This document shows, piece after piece, positions 1 to 7,790 of a stretch of 64,000 nucleotides of DNA; position 1 is the first letter of the stretch, and every line of letters begins with the position of its first letter. The translations under genes and the position numbers were made by a program. The DNA is from Winogradskyella costae (GTDB lineage Bacteria; Bacteroidota; Bacteroidia; Flavobacteriales; Flavobacteriaceae): positions 186,001 to 250,000 of the forward strand of contig NZ_JABFDK010000002.1 of assembly GCF_013403865.1 (NCBI RefSeq). The letters run 5' to 3'. Below the pieces are notes generated by a model. It was not told the DNA's origin and made no database searches. It was given only the letters and a program-made list of their open reading frames with translations.

Positions 1-245
1 CTATTAAAGACGAGGCAACAAAAACTACTTTTAAACATGAAGCTAAGGTAGAAATGGAACATCTTTTTTACTCAGATGAAACCAAAGGAAACTTTAATTT
101 AAAAAGCGGAGTTGGCGGTTCTCAAATATTAGAGATAAGTGATTCATCTAAAATGAGGTTTGCTCAAGAAATTGTGCCAGAATTAGATGATGTAAGCTTT
201 GAAGTACTGAAACCGATGTTTGATTTTATTCAAACTAAAATATAA
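1..245 (+). CDS. C-terminal fragment of an unidentified protein (cut by window edge)
   Basis: The frame is open from the first complete codon (position 3) to the TAA at 243-245, giving about 80 residues of a C-terminus that ends in FDFIQTKI. An internal ATG at 54 could be read as a start, but the uninterrupted upstream frame makes a truncated longer gene more likely. No domain is recognisable in what is visible. The next gene begins 7 nt after the stop, or overlaps it if its first ATG is used, so the two are probably one operon with the nuclease-like gene that follows. By position it could be the tail of an ATPase or other partner of a restriction-type module, but nothing in the residues proves that. 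Confidence 0.55.
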   Translation, partial: IKDEATKTTFKHEAKVEMEHLFYSDETKGNFNLKSGVGGSQILEISDSSKMRFAQEIVPELDDVSFEVLKPMFDFIQTKI

Positions 246-252
246 ATTGCAA

Positions 253-1263
253 ATGGTTGGACATTACATGTTAAATACAACAAACTACCATACTAACAGA
301 ATGTTTAATGATGAACAGTTCAAGTTATCTAAAGCTGGTGTAGTTGAGGTTGTCAGCAAAAACAAAACTATTAGGCCCGAAAAAGATGATGAAATAATTC
401 TGCTTGGTTATCAGAATAATAAACATTCTAATGTTAAAGCAGATAATTTTGTTTTAAAATACAAAGCGAAAGTTGAAAGTGTATCACCTGCTGAATATGC
501 AAAATCTTCTGATTTAAATCAAAGAGAACGAGATGAAAAAGAGAAAGCTTTAAAAAAGGGTGAGAGTTTAATCTTTTACAATCATAAAATTAATTTAATA
601 AATAAAGGAGAGTTTGAAGAGACTCCTTATTTAGAAGATTATACCTATAGCTTGCTTGGCATAGAAAATTACAAAGATCCACAACGCCATTTTGCGAATA
701 AAATAACTGCGTTAAATAAAAATGACTTCGAAACACTGTACAAGGAGAGAATATATGCCTCTAGAACTGTTTTGGGAAGATTGATTCACGCCTTGCCACA
801 AGAGAATCGATTAGAGTTTATTTTAATTGCGATGGAAAAATTTAACACACCAGAATTGAAGGATATTACGTGTTCTATAGGTCTTCGATTTTTGAATAAT
901 TATTTAAACAATCATATTTTGGAATTAGGGAAATTCCTAATTGCTTCAAAAGCAATATTAGAAAATGATTTATTAGATGTTATTGATTCATCTTCAATTG
1001 GTTTTGATAATGATGGTTTTAGAGATAGGACTGGTTTAACTGATAAACTTGATGTTTTCGAAGAAAGTTTGAAGATGAGTGAAATAAATTCAGGAGATAC
1101 TATTATACAGCAAGCAGAATTATTTGAAGAGGTTTTAGCTTATTCTGAAATAACTCAAAGTACTATAAAAGATATACTTGAGAACCATCAGAGAACAAGT
1201 TCTGAAATTAGATTCAATAAACTTTTTGAAAATAGAAGATGGCCAATAAATATAAAGATATAG
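253..1263 (+). CDS. Unknown protein of the defence-type island
   Basis: I do not recognise this family. An ATG at 220 would overlap the upstream gene, so I prefer ATG 253 (or 268), just after that gene's stop. The protein is about 336 residues and soluble, with no signal peptide or membrane segment. The N-terminal part contains a beta-rich stretch (DDEIILLGYQ followed by VLKYKAKVESV) that weakly recalls PUA/EVE-type folds. The remaining two thirds are acidic and mostly helical by composition. Its 3' end overlaps the start of the nuclease-like gene by 25 nt, a sign of translational coupling. An accessory or recognition subunit of a nuclease module is an inference from context only. Confidence 0.6.
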   Translation: MVGHYMLNTTNYHTNRMFNDEQFKLSKAGVVEVVSKNKTIRPEKDDEIILLGYQNNKHSNVKADNFVLKYKAKVESVSPAEYAKSSDLNQRERDEKEKALKKGESLIFYNHKINLINKGEFEETPYLEDYTYSLLGIENYKDPQRHFANKITALNKNDFETLYKERIYASRTVLGRLIHALPQENRLEFILIAMEKFNTPELKDITCSIGLRFLNNYLNNHILELGKFLIASKAILENDLLDVIDSSSIGFDNDGFRDRTGLTDKLDVFEESLKMSEINSGDTIIQQAELFEEVLAYSEITQSTIKDILENHQRTSSEIRFNKLFENRRWPINIKI

Positions 1264-1946
1264 ACGATCGTCTAAAAGAGATTAAAGATTATGCTATTGC
1301 ATTAAGAAAAGCTTCGAGATGGAGTAACTCTAATGAAACAATAGCACATATTCAAACTTCTAATAACGAAGAGACCAAGCGAGAGTATATTTATGAATTC
1401 TATTGTTATCTAAGGATTTTGAAAGATTTAAAAGCTAATTATGATTTAGAATTAGTTCCAGGGGAAAAGCATGGTGTTCTTTTTCCAAAAGCGCCTGGAT
1501 TAAAAAAGAATTATCCATATTTTTCAATTAAAAGTAAAAAAAGTGGGAAAGAAAAATTCCAATTATGTAATGGAATAAAAATTAAAGGAAGGGCTGATGA
1601 AGATAGTGCGCCTGATATTTCTTTTTTAAATAAAAACGCTGATAAAACACCAGATTTCAATGATGTTTTTATGATTCATGATGCTAAGTTTAAACATACT
1701 GATTCTAAGAAGGTTGCAGATTCCGAATTTGCGAAGGTTTCCTATATGATAAAAAATCTTGACTGTGAAATACCATTAAGTAAGTCGATTAAATTCAATG
1801 AGTTTATTAATGATATTGATATTAATGGCAATTGTATATTAACAAATGGTTTTGCATTTAAAACAAATAAAAACCACCATAAATTATATAATATTAAAGA
1901 AGTAGAACAATTTGACATTAATAAAACACCTAAAGTTATTGGGTAG
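1239..1946 (+). CDS. PD-(D/E)xK restriction-endonuclease-like protein
   Basis: The protein has 235 residues. The N-terminal half is charged and probably helical. In the second half, APDISFL is followed about 20 residues later by VFMIHDAKFK, which gives the D...DAK arrangement of the PD-(D/E)xK nuclease fold. A DNA-cleaving role is inferred from that motif; the specific family is not recognised. The length and motif position resemble small restriction-like effector subunits that accompany McrB-type ATPases. The start codon lies inside the end of the preceding gene, so the two products are probably made together. The gene lies 242 bp before the PLD-like gene and in the same direction, within an apparent defence island. 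Confidence 0.65.
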   Translation: MANKYKDIDDRLKEIKDYAIALRKASRWSNSNETIAHIQTSNNEETKREYIYEFYCYLRILKDLKANYDLELVPGEKHGVLFPKAPGLKKNYPYFSIKSKKSGKEKFQLCNGIKIKGRADEDSAPDISFLNKNADKTPDFNDVFMIHDAKFKHTDSKKVADSEFAKVSYMIKNLDCEIPLSKSIKFNEFINDIDINGNCILTNGFAFKTNKNHHKLYNIKEVEQFDINKTPKVIG

Positions 1947-2188
1947 TAAAATGATTAGAGAGTGAGCTGAGCGAATACTCTTGTCAGAAGGTGCTCTAAT
2001 TAGTTTTAGATAAGTGGAATTAGCTAGGTCACAATACGGTTATCCGTAATGAAAGAATTATGGAAAAAAGTAAGTTTATCGAAGCTCAATGAGATCTTAG
2101 AAGAGATTATGCAATAAGCCGAAGGTGAGTATAGCAATTGGAGTGCTTAGGGCATGCGTAATAAAAACAATTAAATTATTAACCTATT
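1947..2188 (+). other. Gene-poor spacer with one 22-codon ORF, possibly a remnant
   Basis: These 242 bp separate the nuclease-like gene from the PLD-like gene. The only open frame with a sensible start is 2049-2117 (ATG to TAA, 22 residues, rich in K, L and E). Its opening, with W-K-K-V-x-L, faintly recalls the first residues of type I specificity subunits, but it is too short to assign. No hairpin terminator or exact promoter consensus was found. The stretch may be a decayed gene or a leader for the PLD-McrBC operon. Confidence 0.3.
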
Positions 2189-3106
2189 ATGAGTACATTT
2201 TTAACTGGTGACGACTTAGAATGTAAGCTGACCGACATTATATGGAATGCTAAAAAGTATATAGTTTTAATCTCACCGTTTATAAAATTAGACGATCACA
2301 TTAAAGACGTGTTAGAAAAAGTAAAAGACACCCACCAAATAGCAGTCTATATTGTGTTTGGCAAAAATGAAGAGTTTAAGTATAGAAGTTTTAACGAAAA
2401 TGATTTAACGTTTTTTAAAGGCTTTAAAAACATCACTATTTTATATAATAAAGATTTACATGCGAAGCATTATTGTAATGAAAGCGAAGGATTAATAACT
2501 TCTCTTAATTTGTATGGTTATTCTATGCTTAATAATATAGAGTATGGTGTTTATTTTCAAAAAACTATGCTAAATCCTATTGATAAACTTTTTGAAGAAA
2601 CCTTTGGCTTTACTAAGGATTTAGTATATAATCAAAGTGACATTGTGTTTCTTAAAAAGCCCCAATACTCTAAAAAACTATTTGGTTTGCAGAAGGTTTA
2701 TCAGCAGTCTAAAATTCTAATGGATATATCGGAAGATGTGTTTAGTGGTAACAACTATACGTCTAAAAAGTTAGAGGATTTTGATTTAGAAACAGAAACA
2801 TCTTTAGAGAAAAAGTATAGTGATAAACCTGAAAGAGAAAGAGCTGAATTTAAGGGTGATACAGAATTGGTCGATTTTGTTATTAAAAAGGAAGACTTTA
2901 AAAGTGAAGAAAATAATCAAACAATAGGTTATTGTATAAGATCAGGTGAAGAAATTCCTTTTGATCCAGAACGCCCTTATTCATATAATGCATTTAGATC
3001 TTGGGCGTATTATAAAAACTATGACTATCCAGAGAATTATTGTCACAAAACAGGTACGCCTTCTCATGGTAAAACGTGTATGACTCAACCTATATTACAA
3101 GCTTAA
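2189..3106 (+). CDS. Phospholipase D-like (PLD/HKD) nuclease-family protein
   Basis: The protein has 305 residues. Residues 1-150 form one PLD-type domain: a beta-rich start with YIVLISPFIKL, then the catalytic-type segment LHAKHYC followed by GLITSLNLYGYS, matching HxK...G(S/T)xN. The usual aspartate of HxKx4D is not obvious; a glutamate lies in that region. Residues 230-290 look like a zinc-ribbon tail common in PLD-like proteins (YCIRSGEEIPFDPERPYS, then NYCHKTG), but about half of the expected cysteines are Ser, Ala or Thr, so metal binding is probably lost. PLD-family nucleases act as dimers on DNA, so nuclease activity is plausible. The gene lies 51 bp upstream of the McrB-like gene and in the same direction, probably one operon. 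Confidence 0.75.
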   Translation: MSTFLTGDDLECKLTDIIWNAKKYIVLISPFIKLDDHIKDVLEKVKDTHQIAVYIVFGKNEEFKYRSFNENDLTFFKGFKNITILYNKDLHAKHYCNESEGLITSLNLYGYSMLNNIEYGVYFQKTMLNPIDKLFEETFGFTKDLVYNQSDIVFLKKPQYSKKLFGLQKVYQQSKILMDISEDVFSGNNYTSKKLEDFDLETETSLEKKYSDKPERERAEFKGDTELVDFVIKKEDFKSEENNQTIGYCIRSGEEIPFDPERPYSYNAFRSWAYYKNYDYPENYCHKTGTPSHGKTCMTQPILQA

Positions 3107-3157
3107 AAGTGAAAAAGATTATCTCAATGTTTGTGATTACTAAAACTAAAAAGTAAA

Positions 3158-5593
3158 ATGATTAATTATAGAGACTACGAAAAACAAGTGTATAATTGGT
3201 TGCTTCAAAAGCATGACGCTACTAAGGATTTTACATTTTCGGTAAGACAAAATGCGTCTAAAGGCACAGAGCTTGATTACTTTATTGGGACAGAGAAATC
3301 AAATTATTTTGCCACGACATTTTGGACATTGCCAGTGTCTTACCCTGGCTCGTCTGCAGATTGTATTAGTTTAATTTTTACATCTAAAGGAGATCACTAT
3401 AATTATAAGTTTGAGTTTTCCCAAGTTAATGCGCCTCATGATGACCAGAATCAATCGGTTTTAAATATTGTTGAAGCTTCTGAGGGGCCAATTGAAGACC
3501 TATTTGGATTAAAAAAGAAAGGCACTTACGATAAAAAGATATTTTATTTTGTAACCAAACAGCGCTCTGAAAATTATACAGATTTAACTACTATGCTTTT
3601 GGATATTGAAAAGGATTTGGAACTCATTATTCCAATTGTGAATAAAGCTATAGTAGAAGAGAAAAAGAATAACCTAGAAGTTACTGCACATTTAATTACG
3701 TTAGACGAATTTAATGCTATGCAGGATAAGTTGAGTAGACGATTTGAGAAACATAAAAGTCATTCCTTGAATAGCGCTAAGGAAAGTCGGAAGTATTGGC
3801 TTTATGCACCTGGCAGGAATGCCGAGCATTGGGATGCGTTTTACGAGGAAGGGATTGTCGCTATTGGTTGGGATAAATTAGGGGATTTGTCGCAATACGA
3901 GAGTAAGGAAGATGTGTTTGACGCTTTAAAGGAAAATTATGGTGGTGAAGGAGATAAAAGAAACGATGTTGCGGCTAATTATGAAATATGCAACGAAATG
4001 CAGATTGGAGATATCGTTGTGGTAAAAAGAGGACGCGGTGAGTTACTCGGCTATGGTGTGGTAACTTCAGATTACTTTTTTAATACTGCTAGAGCGGGTT
4101 ATAAGAGTTGTAGAACCGTAGATTGGAAATTAAAGGGGAATTGGCAGACAACTTTTAGTCTCGTTTTAAAAACGCTTACAGATGTTACACAGTATAACTC
4201 TAAAAGTGCTGAGTACAACTTTTATTATGAAAATCTAATGGGTATAATGAAAGGTGATCTTGATACGCCCACCTTAGCTATTAGTGATAAGGTTGCTGTG
4301 AACCAGATACTTTATGGCCCACCAGGTACTGGTAAAACCTTTTATTTAAAAGATCGACTATTTGATAACTATACTTTAGAAGAGACCTCAATTTCGCATG
4401 ATAAGTTTTTTGAAGAATCTGTATCGGATTTGACATGGTGGCAAGTTATTGCTTTAGCCTTATTAGAAATTGGTACGGCTAGAGTGAACGCTATTTTAGA
4501 AAACAGATGGGTGGCAAAGAAAGCGAGTCTTTCAGAATCTAAAAATATAAGAGCAACACTTTGGGGAACGTTGCAGATGCACACTATTATAGAGTCTAAA
4601 AACGTGGCTTATACGCAACGGCAAGCTCCTTTTATTTTTGATAAAAATGAAGATAAATCTTGGTCTTTATTAGAAGGGGAGTTAAAAGAGCAGGTACCTG
4701 AATTGTATGATTTGCTTGATAAGGTTAATAATTTTGAGGCTAGTCCTGATAAAGTGATTAAAAATTACAGCTTTGTAACCTTCCATCAGTCTTTTGCCTA
4801 TGAAGATTTTATAGAAGGTATTAAACCTGTATTACCAGAGAATGAAGCTGAAGACGCTAAAGACTTAGGCTATACTATTGAAGATGGTGTCTTTAAATTG
4901 TTATGTACTAAAGCTAAGAATGATCCTGATAATAGATATGCTATTTTTATTGATGAAATTAACCGTGGTAATGTGTCCGCCATCTTTGGGGAGCTCATTA
5001 CGTTGATTGAAGTTGATAAACGTACAGGGGCTAAAAATGAATTGCGTATTAAACTGCCGTACTCTAAAAAGGAATTTAGTGTACCGTCTAATCTAGATAT
5101 TTATGGCACCATGAATACAGCTGACCGTTCTGTAGAGGCCTTAGATACTGCTTTACGTCGTCGTTTTGAGTTTAAAGAAATGATGCCTGATTACTCCGTT
5201 ATTGAAGGTGAGGCGGTTGCTGGTGTTTTGCTTTCAGAGGTTTTAAAAACTATTAATGGACGTATAGAATTGCTAATAGATAGAGATCATACTATTGGGC
5301 ATTCGTATTTTGTAGGTGTGCATACAGAACTCTCATTAGCCCATGCGTTTAATAATAAGATTGTGCCGTTACTACAAGAATACTTCTATGGTGATTATGG
5401 TAAAATAGGTTTGGTACTTGGCAATGGGTTTGTTGACAAAGTAAAAAACGATAAGATAGAATTTGCCAGTTTTGATTATGAAAATGCTAATGATTTTAAA
5501 ACTGCAACTTTTATTTTAAAGCAAGTGGATGCCGATGCTATACTAGATGCGGTACATCTGTTATTAGGTAAAAAAGAAGTTCAACAAGCGTAA
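3158..5593 (+). CDS. McrB-like AAA+ GTPase of a type IV restriction system
   Basis: The protein has 811 residues. Residues 1-205 form an N-terminal domain I do not recognise, in the place where McrB proteins carry DNA-recognition modules. Residues about 212-345 look like an EVE/PUA-type domain (YWLYAPG... and later IGDIVVVKRG, GYGVV), a fold used to read modified bases. The motor follows: Walker A GPPGTGKT near residue 387, Walker B FIDEINRG near 597 and the McrB signature MNTADRS near 650, with downstream arginines in ALRRRFEF. McrB motors couple GTP hydrolysis to translocation and activate McrC. The gene ends 3 nt before mcrC. The double N-terminal sensor is unlike E. coli McrB and suggests recognition of a different modification. 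Confidence 0.9.
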   Translation: MINYRDYEKQVYNWLLQKHDATKDFTFSVRQNASKGTELDYFIGTEKSNYFATTFWTLPVSYPGSSADCISLIFTSKGDHYNYKFEFSQVNAPHDDQNQSVLNIVEASEGPIEDLFGLKKKGTYDKKIFYFVTKQRSENYTDLTTMLLDIEKDLELIIPIVNKAIVEEKKNNLEVTAHLITLDEFNAMQDKLSRRFEKHKSHSLNSAKESRKYWLYAPGRNAEHWDAFYEEGIVAIGWDKLGDLSQYESKEDVFDALKENYGGEGDKRNDVAANYEICNEMQIGDIVVVKRGRGELLGYGVVTSDYFFNTARAGYKSCRTVDWKLKGNWQTTFSLVLKTLTDVTQYNSKSAEYNFYYENLMGIMKGDLDTPTLAISDKVAVNQILYGPPGTGKTFYLKDRLFDNYTLEETSISHDKFFEESVSDLTWWQVIALALLEIGTARVNAILENRWVAKKASLSESKNIRATLWGTLQMHTIIESKNVAYTQRQAPFIFDKNEDKSWSLLEGELKEQVPELYDLLDKVNNFEASPDKVIKNYSFVTFHQSFAYEDFIEGIKPVLPENEAEDAKDLGYTIEDGVFKLLCTKAKNDPDNRYAIFIDEINRGNVSAIFGELITLIEVDKRTGAKNELRIKLPYSKKEFSVPSNLDIYGTMNTADRSVEALDTALRRRFEFKEMMPDYSVIEGEAVAGVLLSEVLKTINGRIELLIDRDHTIGHSYFVGVHTELSLAHAFNNKIVPLLQEYFYGDYGKIGLVLGNGFVDKVKNDKIEFASFDYENANDFKTATFILKQVDADAILDAVHLLLGKKEVQQA

Positions 5594-5596
5594 TAA

Positions 5597-6847
5597 TTGA
5601 CAAAGCATAATACTATATCTGTTTTTGAGCATGAACGCTTATACGTTGGTGCGTTAGGTTTTAAGCAATTGCATTTAGACGCACTTCTAAAACTCAACGA
5701 CTACCACGATGGTAATTACTTTGAGCCTATTGCTAAAGGTGTTAAATTCAACCAATATGTTGGCGTGATCCAAGTGGATGGCTTAACCATAGAGATTCAC
5801 CCGAAAGCAGATAAGGATGATGACGATAATAAATGGAAAGGAGTGTTGCTTCAAATGCTTAAAGCGTGTGGAAAACTAAAGGCAGAGTCCTCTGGTGCAG
5901 CACATGTAAAGCGACAGAATCTCAACTTGTTAGAAGTTTATTTTGAGTTGTACCTGCACGAGGTAGAGGCTCTCATTCGAAAAGGAGTTATTAAACAGTA
6001 TCGAAAGCAAACTCAAAATACTAAAGCATTAAAAGGGAAGTTAGAATTTGCGGGGCATATAAGGCATAATGCAGTTCATAAAGAACGTTTTTATACGACG
6101 CATCAGGTTTACGATACTAATCACGTGTTGCATCAGGTATTGTATAAAGCCTTAACCATTGTTGATCAATTTACTAAAGGTACACGGCTTTGTGATTTAA
6201 GCAGTAGAGTGCTATTGAATTTTCCTGCAGTAGATAAGAAAACAATAACAGCACAGCAACTCAAGACTATTAAATTAAACAGGAAGTCCAACAGCTATAC
6301 TGAGGCTTTAGAGTTGGCACGACTGATTATTTTAAACTATTCCCCAGACATTTCAAGTGGTAACGAAAAGATGTTATCCCTATTATTTGATATGAATGAT
6401 TTATGGGAGACTTATATCTTAAAACAAGTCCAGAAGGCTTGTGAAGGCTCTGATATTGAAGTTTCGGGGCAAGAATCAAAATCATTCTGGGGTAATAATA
6501 GTTTGCGACCAGATATTGTATTGCGGCAAGGACAAAAGACTTTTATCATAGACACGAAATGGAAACGCCCACTAAGAAGTTCAGCTTCGGTAAGTGATCT
6601 ACGACAAATGTATAGCTATTGTCGTTTTTGGAATGCCGAAAAAGCCATGTTACTATATCCTGGTGATGCGTCTGAAAATGAATTCAAGCCCTATTTAACT
6701 GATGATTATTTAAAGGACCGAGAAGATCAGCATAGTCGGATTGATCATCAATGTAAGATGGGGTTTATCTCTGTTTTAAATGATGCTAATACGCTAAATA
6801 CCGATATTGCCAAACAGATTTTAAACCTTTTAGAATTATATTTATAA
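5597..6847 (+). CDS. mcrC: McrC-like nuclease subunit of a type IV restriction system
   Basis: The protein has 416 residues. The N-terminal half is the McrC/DUF2357-like region that contacts the McrB motor. The C-terminal half carries a PD-(D/E)xK nuclease core: RPDIVL with D306, then FIIDTKWKRP with D319 and K321. With the McrB partner it would cut DNA carrying foreign base modifications. The start is a TTG, 3 nt after the mcrB stop; no ATG lies near the conserved N-terminus, so TTG is the best choice and implies tight coupling. The next gene is convergent, so the defence operon ends here. Confidence 0.9.
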   Translation: MTKHNTISVFEHERLYVGALGFKQLHLDALLKLNDYHDGNYFEPIAKGVKFNQYVGVIQVDGLTIEIHPKADKDDDDNKWKGVLLQMLKACGKLKAESSGAAHVKRQNLNLLEVYFELYLHEVEALIRKGVIKQYRKQTQNTKALKGKLEFAGHIRHNAVHKERFYTTHQVYDTNHVLHQVLYKALTIVDQFTKGTRLCDLSSRVLLNFPAVDKKTITAQQLKTIKLNRKSNSYTEALELARLIILNYSPDISSGNEKMLSLLFDMNDLWETYILKQVQKACEGSDIEVSGQESKSFWGNNSLRPDIVLRQGQKTFIIDTKWKRPLRSSASVSDLRQMYSYCRFWNAEKAMLLYPGDASENEFKPYLTDDYLKDREDQHSRIDHQCKMGFISVLNDANTLNTDIAKQILNLLELYL

Positions 6848-6929
6848 TATAATTCCTATGTGTTAGGCTAACGCATTCTTTTAAAATAATTGTCAGGTTA
6901 CTTCGTCCTTCATCCACGCCAGTACCTTA

Positions 6930-7373
6930 TTAACGCTTATCATTAGCATTAGCCCATTCCTTATAACGCTCAAACTGCCCATCATCTAGAATATCCTCTA
7001 AGATCTTGGCTTCAGCATCTATACGATCGTTAGCAGATAGACTTTCATACGGGTTCTCGGTATTAGAATTCATCCAATTAGAGAGCTCGGTTTCATACCG
7101 CTGTTGTTGTGCTTCACTAAGTTCAAATTGCGCGTAGAGACGCATTTGGCGTTCTGGATCATTAAGATTCCAGTTTGGGTTAATGTCACCTGTCTTTTCC
7201 TCATAGGAATACGTGTCCTCTTCAAAATTCCCATCTTGTTCATAATTCCGGGTATCGGTAAGTTCTTCGTTCATTGGGTTTCTAGTATCCGTACTATCTT
7301 TTGAGGTCTCGTTTTTACACGAGAAAGAAACGGTCAGTAGCGCTAAGGCTATAATTTTGTATGTGGTTTTCAT
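6930..7373 (-). CDS. Small acidic lipoprotein of unknown function
   Basis: The protein has 147 residues. A lipoprotein signal is clear: MKTT, a hydrophobic run and a lipobox ending SFSC at Cys19. A low-complexity, Asp/Thr/Glu-rich linker follows (residues 20-60), then a soluble domain with QMRLYAQFELSEAQQQRY and a C-terminal helical part. The final 90 residues are helical and rich in charged amino acids, as in proteins that sit in the periplasm tethered to a membrane. No family is recognised. It is monocistronic and convergent with mcrC. Confidence 0.65.
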   Translation of the reverse strand: MKTTYKIIALALLTVSFSCKNETSKDSTDTRNPMNEELTDTRNYEQDGNFEEDTYSYEEKTGDINPNWNLNDPERQMRLYAQFELSEAQQQRYETELSNWMNSNTENPYESLSANDRIDAEAKILEDILDDGQFERYKEWANANDKR

Positions 7374-7790
7374 AAGATTATAATTTATAATTCAATCTAA
7401 AGATAATGGGAAGGGGCTGATAGTTTTAACTCAAACCATTTAAATATTAGCTATTTAGCTTTGGTATGCACATCGTTTTTATCAACGACATTACGCTGCC
7501 CCTCATGGCGAGACCAGGCGTTGTCAAAAGGAATCGCGCCAAAGCCAGCAAGGCATAACGAAGGTATGGTAGAGTGTTTAGGTGCGTTGAGCATACTATA
7601 GGGTGAAGCGTGTGTCCTTAATTTTAAGATAACATTAGGGATTGCAATGGAAGGTGTTCGTAATGGTATCGTAATACTGTTAACGCTTAGGTAGCGGTAA
7701 CTTAATAAAACGGTTTTTATTAATTAACAGGGTTGTAGAAGGCTAAAAGTAGCTTTGTGGACACATTATAACCACTAACAACCTTTAATT
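7374..7790. other. 417-bp intergenic region with one candidate -7 element
   Basis: No gene is visible here. The two flanking genes point away from each other, so it must hold promoters for both. On the plus strand TAGCTTTG at 7750-7757 fits the Bacteroidota -7 consensus TAnnTTTG and lies 33 nt before the PhoX-like gene. The TTG at 7733-7735 is only 14 nt upstream of it, too close for a standard -33 element, so that promoter may be weak or activated. The composition at about 7490-7640 is less AT-rich than the flanks, without recognisable structure. Confidence 0.4.

Noticed and set aside
2049-2117. Possible type I specificity-subunit fragment
   Set aside because: Only 22 codons and weak resemblance; no target-recognition domain or other hsd gene can be seen.
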